DNA of 9,331 nucleotides from Thermoplasmata archaeon (GCA_021827545.1 JAKAVH010000087.1:1-9331); one strand, 5' to 3'; shown: positions 1-6,658, counted from the stretch's first letter. A program made the numbers and translations. The notes: generated from the sequence alone by a model not told the origin.

Positions 1-248
1 ACTCCGCGATCCGAAAGTGCGTCAAGGTCCAGCTGATCAAGAACGGCCGGCAGGTCACGGCGTTCGCCGTCGGCGACGGCGCCATCAGCTTCATCGACGA
101 GCATGACGAAGTGATGGTCGAAGGGATCGGAGGGCGGATGGGCCGGTCGTACGGCGACATCCCCGGGGTCCGCTACAAGGTGATCAAAGTGAACGGCGTA
201 TCGCTCGATGAGCTGGTGCGCGGCCGCAAGGAGAAGCCGCAGCGATGA
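1..248 (+). CDS. rpsL: 30S ribosomal protein uS12 (S12P), C-terminal part
   Basis: This is the C-terminal part of the decoding-centre protein of the small subunit, truncated by the window start. Codons begin at base 3 and run to TGA at 246-248. The first two bases (AC) would complete an Asn codon, giving the conserved N-S-A-I-R-K-C stretch of the uS12 loop that contacts the A-site decoding region. The family pattern then continues through [46 protein letters not shown] and a basic GRKEK tail. About 80 residues are visible; the full archaeal protein is roughly 140-150 residues. The stop overlaps the uS7 start as ATGA, consistent with translational coupling in the archaeal str operon. Identification is very secure from sequence recall, and only the missing N-terminus cannot be judged. 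Confidence 0.96.
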   Translation, partial: SAIRKCVKVQLIKNGRQVTAFAVGDGAISFIDEHDEVMVEGIGGRMGRSYGDIPGVRYKVIKVNGVSLDELVRGRKEKPQR

Positions 249-901
249 GCGCCACTCCCTCCCGCCCGGAGCCGGAGCCCGCCGACGCCCCGGCGCCCGA
301 AATCGCCCGTCCCGAGGCGCCCCCGCCGCCCCCGTTCGCGCTCCCGCCGCTCTTCGGCAAGTATCCGTTCGAGGGGATCGAAGTGCACGACCCGGGGCTC
401 GGTCCGTACCTCTACCTCCACCCGACGTACAGCCCGCACACCGAGGGGAAGCTCTCGGGCCGCCCGTTCCAGAAGACCCGGATGCACCTCGTGGAGCGGC
501 TCGCGAACCACCTGATGAAGGGCGGGAAGTTCACCGGCAAGAAGTCGAAGGCGATCTCGACCGTTCGCCAGGCGTTTGACGAGCTCGCCGCTCAAGAGAA
601 GGCGAATCCGCTCCAGCTGCTCGTGAACGCGGTGGAGAACGCCGCGCCTCGCGAGGAGGTCACCCGGCTTCAATTCGGTGGGATCTCCGTTCCGCGGGCC
701 GTCGACTCGTCCCCGAGCCGCCGCGTCTCGGTCGCCATCCGCAACCTCGCCTTGGGGGCGATCCAGGCGTCCCACAAGTCGACCAAGCCGATCCACTCCT
801 GCCTCGCCCACGAGATCGCGCTCGCCGCGAAGGGGGATCTGACGAGCTTCGCGGTCGGTCGCAAGGAAGAAGTCGAGCGCGTCGCCCAGTCGGCCCGGTA
901 G
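245..901 (+). CDS. rpsG: 30S ribosomal protein uS7 (S7P)
   Basis: This 218-residue primary-binding protein of the small-subunit head contacts the 3' major domain of 16S rRNA and the E-site side of the mRNA path. Conserved archaeal blocks are [16 protein letters not shown] (37-52), [12 protein letters not shown] (75-86), [18 protein letters not shown] (121-138), [10 protein letters not shown] (145-154) and the C-terminal [13 protein letters not shown]. The first 35 or so residues are an unusual Pro/Ala/Glu-rich stretch with a run of five prolines (26-30); it looks disordered and lies before the conserved fold. The ATG at 245 overlaps the uS12 stop, and AAGGAG about 11 bases upstream, inside rpsL, is a plausible ribosome-binding site. 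The EF-2 gene follows after 23 bases, so the three genes probably share a transcript. The identification is firm; whether the N-terminal extension is translated from this ATG or from a later start is not settled, but no internal ATG lies before residue 80. Confidence 0.96.
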   Translation: MSATPSRPEPEPADAPAPEIARPEAPPPPPFALPPLFGKYPFEGIEVHDPGLGPYLYLHPTYSPHTEGKLSGRPFQKTRMHLVERLANHLMKGGKFTGKKSKAISTVRQAFDELAAQEKANPLQLLVNAVENAAPREEVTRLQFGGISVPRAVDSSPSRRVSVAIRNLALGAIQASHKSTKPIHSCLAHEIALAAKGDLTSFAVGRKEEVERVAQSAR

Positions 902-924
902 GCCCTGAGAGCGGAGAGACGGTC

Positions 925-3126
925 ATGACGCATATTCGAAGCGAGCTGGCGAAGGCCATTCCCGAGATGATGCACAACATCGACCAGATCCGGAACATCG
1001 GGATCGTCGCCCATATCCACCACGGGAAGACCACGCTGAGCGACAACCTCCTCGCCGCCGCGGGGATGATCTCGAACGAGCTCGCGGGCAAGCAGCTCTA
1101 CCTGAACTTCGACGAACAGGAGCAGGCCCGACTCCTCACGATCAACAACGCCGACGTGACGATCGTCCACGAATTCGAGGGCCAGCCGTACCTGATCAAC
1201 CTGATCGACACGCCCGGCCACGTCGATTTCGGCGGGGACGTCACCCGCGCGATGCGGGCGGTCGACGGCGCGATCGTCGTCGTCTGCGCCGTGGAGGGGG
1301 TCATGGCCCAGACCGAGACCGTGCTGCGGCAGGCCCTGCGGGAGAAGGTGAAGCCGGTCCTCTTCATCAACAAGGTCGACCGCGCGATCAAGGAGCTCAA
1401 GCTGACCCCCGAGTCGCTCCAGAAGCGGTTCGCGACGATCATCGCCGAGGTGAACGAGCTGATCCGCCGGATGGCGCCCGAGGAGTTCGTCGACGACTGG
1501 ATGGTCGACGCCCGCGACGGGTCGGTGGCGTTCGGCTCCGGATACGAGAACTGGGCGATCAGCGTCCCGTACATGCAGCGGACCGGCGTGAAGTTCCCGG
1601 ACATCATCGAGTACGTCTCGACCGGCCGCTCCCGCGAGATCGCCCAGCGAGCGAAGATCAACGACGTCGTCTTCGACATGGTCGTCCGCCACCTGCCAAG
1701 CCCGAAGACGGCGCAGCGCTACCGGATCCCGAACATCTGGCGCGGCGAGCCGACCAGCCCGATCGGCCAGTCGATGATCTCCACGTCGACCGACGGTCCG
1801 ACCGCCTTCATGGTGACGGACATCACGATGGACCCGAGCGCGGGGGAGATCGCCACCGGGCGGGTCTTTTCCGGGCGCCTGACGAAGGGAATGGAGCTTT
1901 ACGTCGCGGGAACGAAGACGAAGGACCGGGTGCAGCACGTCTCGCTGTTCATGGGCCCCGAACGTCTCATGGTCGACGAAGTGACCGCGGGGAACATCGC
2001 CGCGGTGATCGGCTTGTCCGACGCGTTCGCGGGGACGACGATGTCGACCCTGCCCGACATGGTCCCGTTCGAGGAGATCCGGCACGTCTCCGAGCCGGTC
2101 GTCACCGTCGCCATCGAACCGAAGCATATGGGCGACCTTCCGAAGCTGATCGAGGTCATGCGGAAGGTCGCGAAGGAGGATGCGAGTCTGCGCGTCGAGA
2201 TCAACCCCGAGACCGGCGAGCACCTCTTGTCCGGCATGGGCGAGCTCCACCTCGAGATCACCCAGTACCGGATCGTCAACGACTACAAGGTCGAGATCCA
2301 GGCGTCGAAGCCGATCGTCGTCTATCGGGAGACGGTGCGCGGGCCGGGCGGCCCGTTCGAGGGGAAGTCGCCGAACAAGCACAACCGCTTCTACTTCGAG
2401 GTCGAGCCGCTCCCCGAGCCGGTCGTCCGGGCGATCAAGGACGGCGAGATCCCCCAGGGCAAGTCGTTCAAAGACCTCAAGACCCTCGTCACGAAGCTTG
2501 AAGGGCTCGGCCTTCCGCGCGAGGAAGGCCGCGGACTCACGGCGGTCGAGGGGACGAACCTGCTGCTCGACGTCACCAAGGGGATCCAGTACCTCAACGA
2601 GACGATGGAGCTGATCATCGACGCGTTCAAGGAAGCGATGAACCGCGGGCCGCTCGCGAACGAGAAGGTCCACGGCCTCAAGGTGCGCTTGGTCGACGCG
2701 AAGCTCCACGAGGACTCGATCCACCGCGGACCGGCGCAGACGATTCCGGCGGCCCGCAGCGGTATCTACGGCGCGATGGTACTCGCCGGCCGCGTGCTGC
2801 TCGAGCCGTTCCAGAAGGTGACGGTCAACGTTCCGCAGGACGTCCTCTCGGGAGCGACGCGGGAGCTGCAGCGCCGCCGCGGCGAGATCCTGGACATGAC
2901 GAGCGTCGGCGACCTCCAGACGATCGTCGCGAAGGTGCCGGTCGCCGAGATGTTCGGGTTTGCCTCCGACATCCGCAGCGCCACCGCCGGCAAGGTCCTT
3001 TGGGCGACCGAATCGATGGGCTTCGAGCCGGTCCCGACGGAGATGCAGGCCGCGGTCGTGGCGGAGGTCCGCCAGCGGCGCGGGCTCAAGCCCGAGCCGT
3101 ACGACGCCGCGTACTACGCCGGGTGA
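925..3126 (+). CDS. fusA: Translation elongation factor 2 (aEF-2), with altered P-loop and switch I residues
   Basis: This 733-residue cytosolic GTPase drives tRNA-mRNA translocation and has the normal archaeal EF-2 length. The G domain shows G1 at 29-37 (A-H-I-H-H-G-K-T-T), the switch I threonine T72, G3 D-T-P-G-H at 95-99 with catalytic H99, and G4 N-K-V-D at 149-152. Domains II-V follow, with SGMGELHLE (domain III), GGPFEGKSPNKHNRFYFEVEP (domain IV entry), the diphthamide-accepting H600 in DSIHRGPAQ, and a C-terminus EPYDAAYYAG. Two positions are odd. G1 has H32 where translational GTPases normally have Asp (AHIDHGKTT), and switch I reads R69-L-L-T-I73 instead of R-G-I-T-I. All other catalytic motifs are intact, so it looks functional. 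The gene lies 23 bases after rpsG, with a weak GGAGAG motif before the ATG. It is the only EF-2 in the window; no tuf gene follows. Confidence 0.97.
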   Translation: MTHIRSELAKAIPEMMHNIDQIRNIGIVAHIHHGKTTLSDNLLAAAGMISNELAGKQLYLNFDEQEQARLLTINNADVTIVHEFEGQPYLINLIDTPGHVDFGGDVTRAMRAVDGAIVVVCAVEGVMAQTETVLRQALREKVKPVLFINKVDRAIKELKLTPESLQKRFATIIAEVNELIRRMAPEEFVDDWMVDARDGSVAFGSGYENWAISVPYMQRTGVKFPDIIEYVSTGRSREIAQRAKINDVVFDMVVRHLPSPKTAQRYRIPNIWRGEPTSPIGQSMISTSTDGPTAFMVTDITMDPSAGEIATGRVFSGRLTKGMELYVAGTKTKDRVQHVSLFMGPERLMVDEVTAGNIAAVIGLSDAFAGTTMSTLPDMVPFEEIRHVSEPVVTVAIEPKHMGDLPKLIEVMRKVAKEDASLRVEINPETGEHLLSGMGELHLEITQYRIVNDYKVEIQASKPIVVYRETVRGPGGPFEGKSPNKHNRFYFEVEPLPEPVVRAIKDGEIPQGKSFKDLKTLVTKLEGLGLPREEGRGLTAVEGTNLLLDVTKGIQYLNETMELIIDAFKEAMNRGPLANEKVHGLKVRLVDAKLHEDSIHRGPAQTIPAARSGIYGAMVLAGRVLLEPFQKVTVNVPQDVLSGATRELQRRRGEILDMTSVGDLQTIVAKVPVAEMFGFASDIRSATAGKVLWATESMGFEPVPTEMQAAVVAEVRQRRGLKPEPYDAAYYAG

Positions 3127-3181
3127 CGATCGAGCCGACCGGCGACCGTCTCCCGCGCATCGAAAACAGCCGCGCGGGCCC

Positions 3182-3204
3182 AGTTACTACGCCGTGTAGT
3201 AACT
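3182..3204. repeat. Perfect 9-bp inverted repeat between convergent genes
   Basis: AGTTACTAC (3182-3190) and GTAGTAACT (3196-3204) are perfect reverse complements separated by the 5-base loop GCCGT. The element lies between the EF-2 stop (3126) and the stop of the convergent alkyltransferase gene, whose TAA (3204-3206) begins with the last base of the right arm. The stem is AT-rich in a very GC-rich region. A symmetric hairpin here could affect 3' ends of transcripts from both sides. Archaea do not generally use bacterial hairpin-plus-U-tract terminators, and no strong T-tract follows, so a terminator role is only an inference. The rest of the 3127-3203 gap shows nothing recognisable. Confidence 0.6.
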
Positions 3205-3896
3205 TAGGTCGCCGGCGCCGCGCCGCCCGAGGCGGCGGCGCCCGGCGGGCTTGCCGGCGGCGCCCGAGCGCCGACCTGCCGCCGCTCGAGCTTGGAGGCC
3301 GCGAGCTCGTCGAGGGTCCGTTGCCCCCGGGGCCGGGGGCCTTCGGCCGAGCGGGAGCGCAGCGGCCAGGCTCCCTCGCGTTCGAGCAGCCAGCGCTTGC
3401 GCCAGAGGCCGAGGCCGTAGCCGGTGATCCGTCCGTCCTGCCCGACCACCCGGTGGCACGGGACGATGATCGGGATCGGGTTGCGGGCCATCGCGCCCCC
3501 GACGGCGCGCGCGGCGCCGCGGAATCCGGCGCGACGGGCCAGCTCTCCGTAGGTGATCGTCGATCCGGCCGGGACGCCCTCGAGCGTCTTCCAGACCTTT
3601 CGGTCGAACGCGGAGGCCGAGTCCGGCCGCGGATCGACGTCGAACGTGATCCGCCGGCCCCGGAAGTACTCGTCCAGCTGCCGCGGAGGGCTGCCGGGCG
3701 GAAACGGCGGCTTGCGGCGGACGGCGCCGACCGCGAGCGCCGGCGCGGGCGCCCCCCGCTCGATCAGGTCGACCCGGTAGACCGCGCGCCCCTCGTAGAC
3801 GACCGCGAAGACGCCGATCGGAGTGGAGAGCTCGGCCGCCTCCAACAGTTCGACCACGCGGGTCGTAGCACGTGGCCGCTTATCTCCGTTTGGCAA
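3204..3896 (-). CDS. ogt: Methylated-DNA--protein-cysteine methyltransferase (O6-alkylguanine-DNA alkyltransferase)
   Basis: This suicide repair enzyme moves the alkyl group of O6-alkylguanine onto its own cysteine. The active site P146-C147-H148-R149-V150 is clear, preceded by the helix-turn-helix AGSTITYGELARRAGF (110-125), the arginine-finger segment RGAARAVGGAMARNP (126-140, R130 the likely finger) and followed by GxxxGYGLGLWRKRWLLEREG. An N-terminal domain (about 18-95) precedes the catalytic domain. The protein is 230 residues counted from a TTG at 3896; a GTG at 3857 (217 residues) is equally possible, and neither has a clear Shine-Dalgarno sequence. A GATAAG motif about 24 bases before the GTG would fit a leaderless start there. 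After about residue 177, where the family normally ends, there is a 53-residue tail: a short TLDELAASKLERR segment, then Ala/Gly/Pro-rich sequence. It lies 9 bases after radB (from TTG), so co-transcription as a repair pair is likely. Confidence 0.93.
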   Translation of the reverse strand: MPNGDKRPRATTRVVELLEAAELSTPIGVFAVVYEGRAVYRVDLIERGAPAPALAVGAVRRKPPFPPGSPPRQLDEYFRGRRITFDVDPRPDSASAFDRKVWKTLEGVPAGSTITYGELARRAGFRGAARAVGGAMARNPIPIIVPCHRVVGQDGRITGYGLGLWRKRWLLEREGAWPLRSRSAEGPRPRGQRTLDELAASKLERRQVGARAPPASPPGAAASGGAAPAT

Positions 3897-3905
3897 TCCG
3901 GCTGC

Positions 3906-4580
3906 TCAGTCGATACCGGACGAGGTGATCCGGAACTCGGCGGAGCCTTCGGGCCGGGATCGGTGCTTGACGAGGATCGCCCGGCGGACGCCGGGCCCGA
4001 CCTTCTCGAAGCGGACGATCGTCTTCGCCGCGTGGGCGAGGTAGGAGCCGCCGAGCGGCTCGAGCCGTCCGTCCCGGGGGTTGCGCCAGACTTGGTTGGT
4101 GACGACGACCGGCACCGTATGCGCCAGGCTCGTCGTGACGAGTTCCGCGAGCTCGAGGCCGAGGTCGAACCGGGCGTCGTCCTCCGTCGACCCCCCGAGA
4201 GCGAGCCGGTAGTACTGGGTGGCGGAGTCGACCACGATGAGGCCGACCGGCCGCCGAGCCTCCCGGGTCATCGCGCAGGCGGCGCGCACCGCCCGGGTCT
4301 GCTCGGCGAGATCTTTCGGGGTCGCGACCCACAGATGGCGGACGAGCCGGTCCAAGTCCGGGCCGGCGATCTGGCGCAGCCGCTCCGAGCTGAGGCCTTC
4401 CGTGTCGATGTAGAAGACCCACCGGCCCTCGAGGGCGACCCGCCGGGTCAATTCGAGGCAGACGATCGTCTTGCCGCTCCCGGCCTCCCCGTAGAATTCC
4501 GTGACGCAGTCGGGCTCGACGCCGCCGCCGAGCAGGTGGTCGAGCTCCTTCGCTCCGGTGGGGAGGCGGCCGTCGTCCAT
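3906..4580 (-). CDS. radB: DNA repair and recombination protein RadB (RecA/Rad51-family paralogue)
   Basis: This single-domain RecA-fold ATPase is of the euryarchaeal RadB type. RadB is a short paralogue of the RadA recombinase thought to modulate RadA and Holliday-junction processing. Numbered from the ATG at 4580 (224 residues), Walker A is G31-E-A-G-S-G-K-T38 and Walker B is LIVVD ending at D118. Other family features are LPTGAKELDHLLGGG near the start, FYIDTEGLS, and PVVVTNQVW (L2-region strand). It lacks the N-terminal HhH domain of RadA, as expected for RadB. A GTG at 4592 would add four residues. I prefer the ATG because GGGGGGTGTGG lies upstream at usable distance and a CTTAAG element is centred about 27 bases before it. 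A KaiC-like ATPase is the main alternative, but the length and the lack of a second domain favour RadB. Confidence 0.9.
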   Translation of the reverse strand: MDDGRLPTGAKELDHLLGGGVEPDCVTEFYGEAGSGKTIVCLELTRRVALEGRWVFYIDTEGLSSERLRQIAGPDLDRLVRHLWVATPKDLAEQTRAVRAACAMTREARRPVGLIVVDSATQYYRLALGGSTEDDARFDLGLELAELVTTSLAHTVPVVVTNQVWRNPRDGRLEPLGGSYLAHAAKTIVRFEKVGPGVRRAILVKHRSRPEGSAEFRITSSGID

Positions 4581-4603
4581 CGTGTCGGCCACACCCCCCG
4601 CCG

Positions 4604-4609
4604 CTTAAG
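4604..4609 (-). promoter_or_regulatory. Possible TATA-like box for radB
   Basis: CTTAAG sits in the 10-bp palindrome CGCTTAAGCG (4602-4611). Its centre is about 27 bases before the ATG at 4580, the usual distance from an archaeal box A to the start of a leaderless transcript. It stands out as AT in an otherwise extremely GC-rich gap (4581-4672). The match to the box A consensus is weak, and no purine-rich BRE is obvious, so this is only a suggestion that radB and ogt can be transcribed apart from the exosome operon. Confidence 0.3.
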
Positions 4610-4620
4610 CGCTCGCGAGA

Positions 4621-4635
4621 GCGGTCGGCGACCGC
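4621..4635. repeat. Short GC hairpin in the rpoP-radB gap
   Basis: GCGGTC (4621-4626) and GACCGC (4630-4635) form a 6-bp perfect stem with a 3-base loop, between the rpoP stop at 4673 and the radB start. It could form at the 3' end of the rpoP message. In sequence this GC-rich, such short repeats arise often by chance, so a function is not claimed. No gene is seen in the remaining gap. Confidence 0.3.
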
Positions 4636-4672
4636 GCGGTGGCCGCGGGCCGGGGAGCGTCCGCGGCCGCGC

Positions 4673-4807
4673 TCAGCGGGCCTTGAGCACCTTCTTGACG
4701 TTCGGGTGCTCCTTCGTGAAGATCTTCCCGCCGCAGTTGTCGCACCGAACCCCAAAGAGGTTCGAGTCGGACGGCAGCGGCTCTCCGCACCGGATGCAAC
4801 GGAACAT
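4673..4807 (-). CDS. rpoP: DNA-directed RNA polymerase subunit Rpo12 (RpoP, Rpc10/Rpb12-like)
   Basis: This is a 44-residue zinc-ribbon subunit of archaeal RNA polymerase, homologous to eukaryotic Rpb12, which stabilises the Rpo3/Rpo10/Rpo11 assembly platform. Reading the - strand from ATG at 4807 gives MFRCIRCGEP, with C4-x2-C7, then R-C22-x2-C25-G, forming the four-cysteine zinc site. It ends in HPNVKKVLKAR before TGA at 4673-4675; the V-x-K/R-V-x-K-A-R ending is the family hallmark and matches its role in binding the other subunits. The usual family length is about 45-50 residues. It lies 27 bases after the eL43 gene, in the position it commonly occupies in the archaeal exosome superoperon. 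GGGAG about 13 bases upstream is a weak ribosome-binding site. The gene is short enough to be lost by length cut-offs, but the cysteine spacing, C-terminus and context make it secure. Confidence 0.92.
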   Translation of the reverse strand: MFRCIRCGEPLPSDSNLFGVRCDNCGGKIFTKEHPNVKKVLKAR

Positions 4808-4834
4808 CGCGCGCCCGGCTCCCGCTCCGGCGGC

Positions 4835-5116
4835 TTAAGATTTGCCGGTCCCCGGCGCCGTCGTCGACGGCGCTTCGGTCCGGGTGATCGACGGCGCCGG
4901 CGCAAAGACGTACGCGTTCGAAGCGAACCGAGTCTTGCACCGCGTGCACTCGTAGACGCCGCTCGCTCGGCGGCGGACCGTCACGGTCGAGCACTTGGGG
5001 CACGGCGACGCGGCCTGGCGCGCCCGGTCGAGGTCGAGGACCCGGCGGCGGATGCGGATCCCATAGCGGGCCCCCATCCAGCCGGTCGGGCCGACCTTCT
5101 TCGTCCGCTGGCTCAT
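4835..5116 (-). CDS. rpl37ae: 50S ribosomal protein eL43 (L37Ae)
   Basis: This 93-residue zinc-binding large-subunit protein is shared by archaea and eukaryotes. The N-terminus has the expected basic KKVGPTGWMGARYGIRIRRRV, followed by C39-x2-C42 and C57-x2-C60 of the zinc ribbon, with ASGVYECTRCKTRFASNAY between and after. Family members usually end soon after the A-x-A/G-A-Y segment. Here about 20 further Pro/Thr/Ser/Ala-rich residues follow (73-93), which look disordered. The ATG at 5116 overlaps the Rrp42 stop as ATGA, and GGGAGGG about 9 bases upstream, inside the end of rrp42, is a good Shine-Dalgarno match, so translation is probably coupled to the exosome genes. The identification is secure; the tail is the only unusual point. 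Confidence 0.94.
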   Translation of the reverse strand: MSQRTKKVGPTGWMGARYGIRIRRRVLDLDRARQAASPCPKCSTVTVRRRASGVYECTRCKTRFASNAYVFAPAPSITRTEAPSTTAPGTGKS

Positions 5117-5907
5117 GCGCCGGTCCCTCCCCCGCGCGCGAGCGACCGCAGCCGGTCCCCGTGGCGGAACGCGCGGTCGACGAGCTCCTTGACGTCGTCC
5201 GGGGAGAACGCCCCGACCCGTCCCTTCTGCATCGCGACGATCCGCCCGACCTCGTCGGTCGCGATCGTGAGCCGCCCCTGTCCGGCCCGCTCTTCGTCGA
5301 CCGTCGGGTCGACCACGATCGTGTCACCGAGCCGGACGAACGTGCACTCGATCGGGAAGTGGTCGACTTCGAGCGGGACGTCGGCGGCCCCGAGGCCGAA
5401 CCGGACGAGCGGTTGCGTCGTGTGCGCGAGCGCCGAGACCCCCGCGAGGAGGGCCGCGTCGATCAGGTTCCCCCCGTGGTCGAGGACGTGGAGGTCGACG
5501 TAGCAAACCCACGTCTTCTCCCCCGGCGTGATGCAGAGCTTGGTGAGGTCGATCGTTTCGGCGGCCCGGATCGCCCGGTCGACCACCCGGCTTACCTCGA
5601 TCGCCGTCGGGGTCGGCGGACCCGGCTCGAACATCGGGGAGCTCAGCGGGACGAGTTCGGCGTTGGTCGTGAGCACCCCGGCGTTCGGGGTGTCGGGAAA
5701 CGGCTTTCCCGGCTCGAGCTTCACGCCCGCCAGCACCTTGGTGTCCCCGAGGTGGACGAGCGCGGAACCGTCCGCGCTGGCGACGAAGCCGGGTTCGATG
5801 CGCACCGGCCGGTAGTCGTCCGGCCCTCGGCCGTCGACCCGCTTGCCCGAGTGCGCGAGGTCGAGGATGTGGCTGGTGAGGATCTCGGCGCTCAACGTGT
5901 CGCTCAT
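5113..5907 (-). CDS. rrp42: Archaeal exosome subunit Rrp42
   Basis: This 264-residue RNase PH-fold subunit pairs with Rrp41 in the hexameric ring of the cytosolic exosome. In this family Rrp42 lacks the phosphorolytic residues but helps form the RNA-binding channel and completes the Rrp41 active site. Recognisable blocks are G-K-R-V-D-G-R-G-P-D-D-Y (21-32), SADGSALVHLGDTKVLAGVK, NAELVPLSSPMFEPGPP, ASETI-like RAAETIDLTKLCI, the WVCYVDLHVLDHGGNLIDAALL strand-helix pair, and VVDPTVDEE. The length fits the family (about 260-275). The ATG at 5907 overlaps the Rrp41 stop as ATGA, and GGAGGGG lies just upstream within rrp41. The downstream eL43 start overlaps its own stop in the same way. The identification is confident from sequence and from its adjacency to Rrp41 and Rrp4. 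Confidence 0.95.
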   Translation of the reverse strand: MSDTLSAEILTSHILDLAHSGKRVDGRGPDDYRPVRIEPGFVASADGSALVHLGDTKVLAGVKLEPGKPFPDTPNAGVLTTNAELVPLSSPMFEPGPPTPTAIEVSRVVDRAIRAAETIDLTKLCITPGEKTWVCYVDLHVLDHGGNLIDAALLAGVSALAHTTQPLVRFGLGAADVPLEVDHFPIECTFVRLGDTIVVDPTVDEERAGQGRLTIATDEVGRIVAMQKGRVGAFSPDDVKELVDRAFRHGDRLRSLARGGGTGA

Positions 5908-6650
5908 GCCGCCCCTCCGTCGCCTTCGGCGTAGCGGGTGCGCAACGCCTCCTTCATCTTCGCGTGGACCTCCCGGCAGCCTTGGACGCCGAGGTCGAGC
6001 GCCTTGGCGAGCTCCTCCCGGGTCAGGTGGCCTTCCATCTGCAAGAGGACGAGCCGGCCGGACTGCGGGACGAGCGCCATCGGAAGGTCGGCCTCGCCGT
6101 AGTTGTCCTCCTCCTTCTTCAGGTCAAGGACGATCTCGCCCGCGACCTTGCCGACCGCCACCGCGGGCAGCAGGTCGACCATCGGGATACCCGCGTCCGC
6201 GAGCGCCACCGACGCGGCGACGAGCCCCGCGCACCGCGTCCCCGCGTTCGCCTGGAGCACCTCGATGTAGACGTCGATGCTCGTCCGCGGAAACTCCTCG
6301 GCAAAGACGACCGATTCGAACGCCTCCCCGATCACCTTCGAGATCTCCTGCGAGCGCCGGTCGAGACCGGGGCGCTTGCGCTCGTCGACTGAGAACGCCG
6401 CCATGTTGTAGCGGCACTGCACGATCGCCTTGTGGTTCTCCTGGAGGTGGCGCGGATGGACCTCCCGGGGCCCATAGACCGCCGCCATCACCTTGTTGTG
6501 CCCCCACTCGACGAACGCCGACCCATCGGCTTGGCGGAGCGCGCCCGCCACGATCCGAATCGGCCGAAGCTCGTCCGCCCGTCGTCCGTCGATCCGCAAC
6601 CCGTCCGGGCTCATCAGCACCGGTACGTCCTTCGCTCCTACGGTTCCCAT
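5904..6650 (-). CDS. rrp41: Archaeal exosome catalytic subunit Rrp41
   Basis: This 248-residue RNase PH-fold subunit is the phosphorolytic 3'-5' exoribonuclease of the exosome ring. Family blocks include GLRIDGRRADELRPI (17-31), ADGSAFVEWGHNKVMAAVYGP, SVDERKRPGLDRRSQEISKVI with R98-R99 for phosphate/RNA binding, FPRTSIDVYIEVLQANAGTR (120-139), LADAGIPMVDL, and EDNYGEAD with D182 and D188 at the catalytic-metal positions known from Sulfolobus Rrp41. All expected catalytic residues are present, so it should be active. The reading frame stays open upstream to about 7199, but that extension lies inside rrp4 and has no homology. The true start is the ATG at 6650, with GAGGAGG 8 bases before it. 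Its stop overlaps the rrp42 start as ATGA. Confidence 0.96.
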   Translation of the reverse strand: MGTVGAKDVPVLMSPDGLRIDGRRADELRPIRIVAGALRQADGSAFVEWGHNKVMAAVYGPREVHPRHLQENHKAIVQCRYNMAAFSVDERKRPGLDRRSQEISKVIGEAFESVVFAEEFPRTSIDVYIEVLQANAGTRCAGLVAASVALADAGIPMVDLLPAVAVGKVAGEIVLDLKKEEDNYGEADLPMALVPQSGRLVLLQMEGHLTREELAKALDLGVQGCREVHAKMKEALRTRYAEGDGGAA

Positions 6651-6658
6651 CGTTGTTG

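Noticed and set aside
670..2724. A 684-codon open frame on the - strand opposite EF-2 and uS7
   Set aside because: It is rich in Asp, Arg, Leu and His in the pattern typical of the antisense of GC-rich coding DNA, has no recognisable domain, and lies opposite two certain genes.
3182..3204. A bacterial-type intrinsic terminator
   Set aside because: No T-tract follows either arm, the stem is AT-rich, and archaea do not generally use this terminator type; it is recorded only as an inverted repeat.
3000..4838. A 612-codon open frame on the + strand across ogt, radB and rpoP
   Set aside because: Arg/Pro/Gly/Ala-rich composition without motifs, fully antisense to three recognised genes; an effect of high GC at third codon positions.
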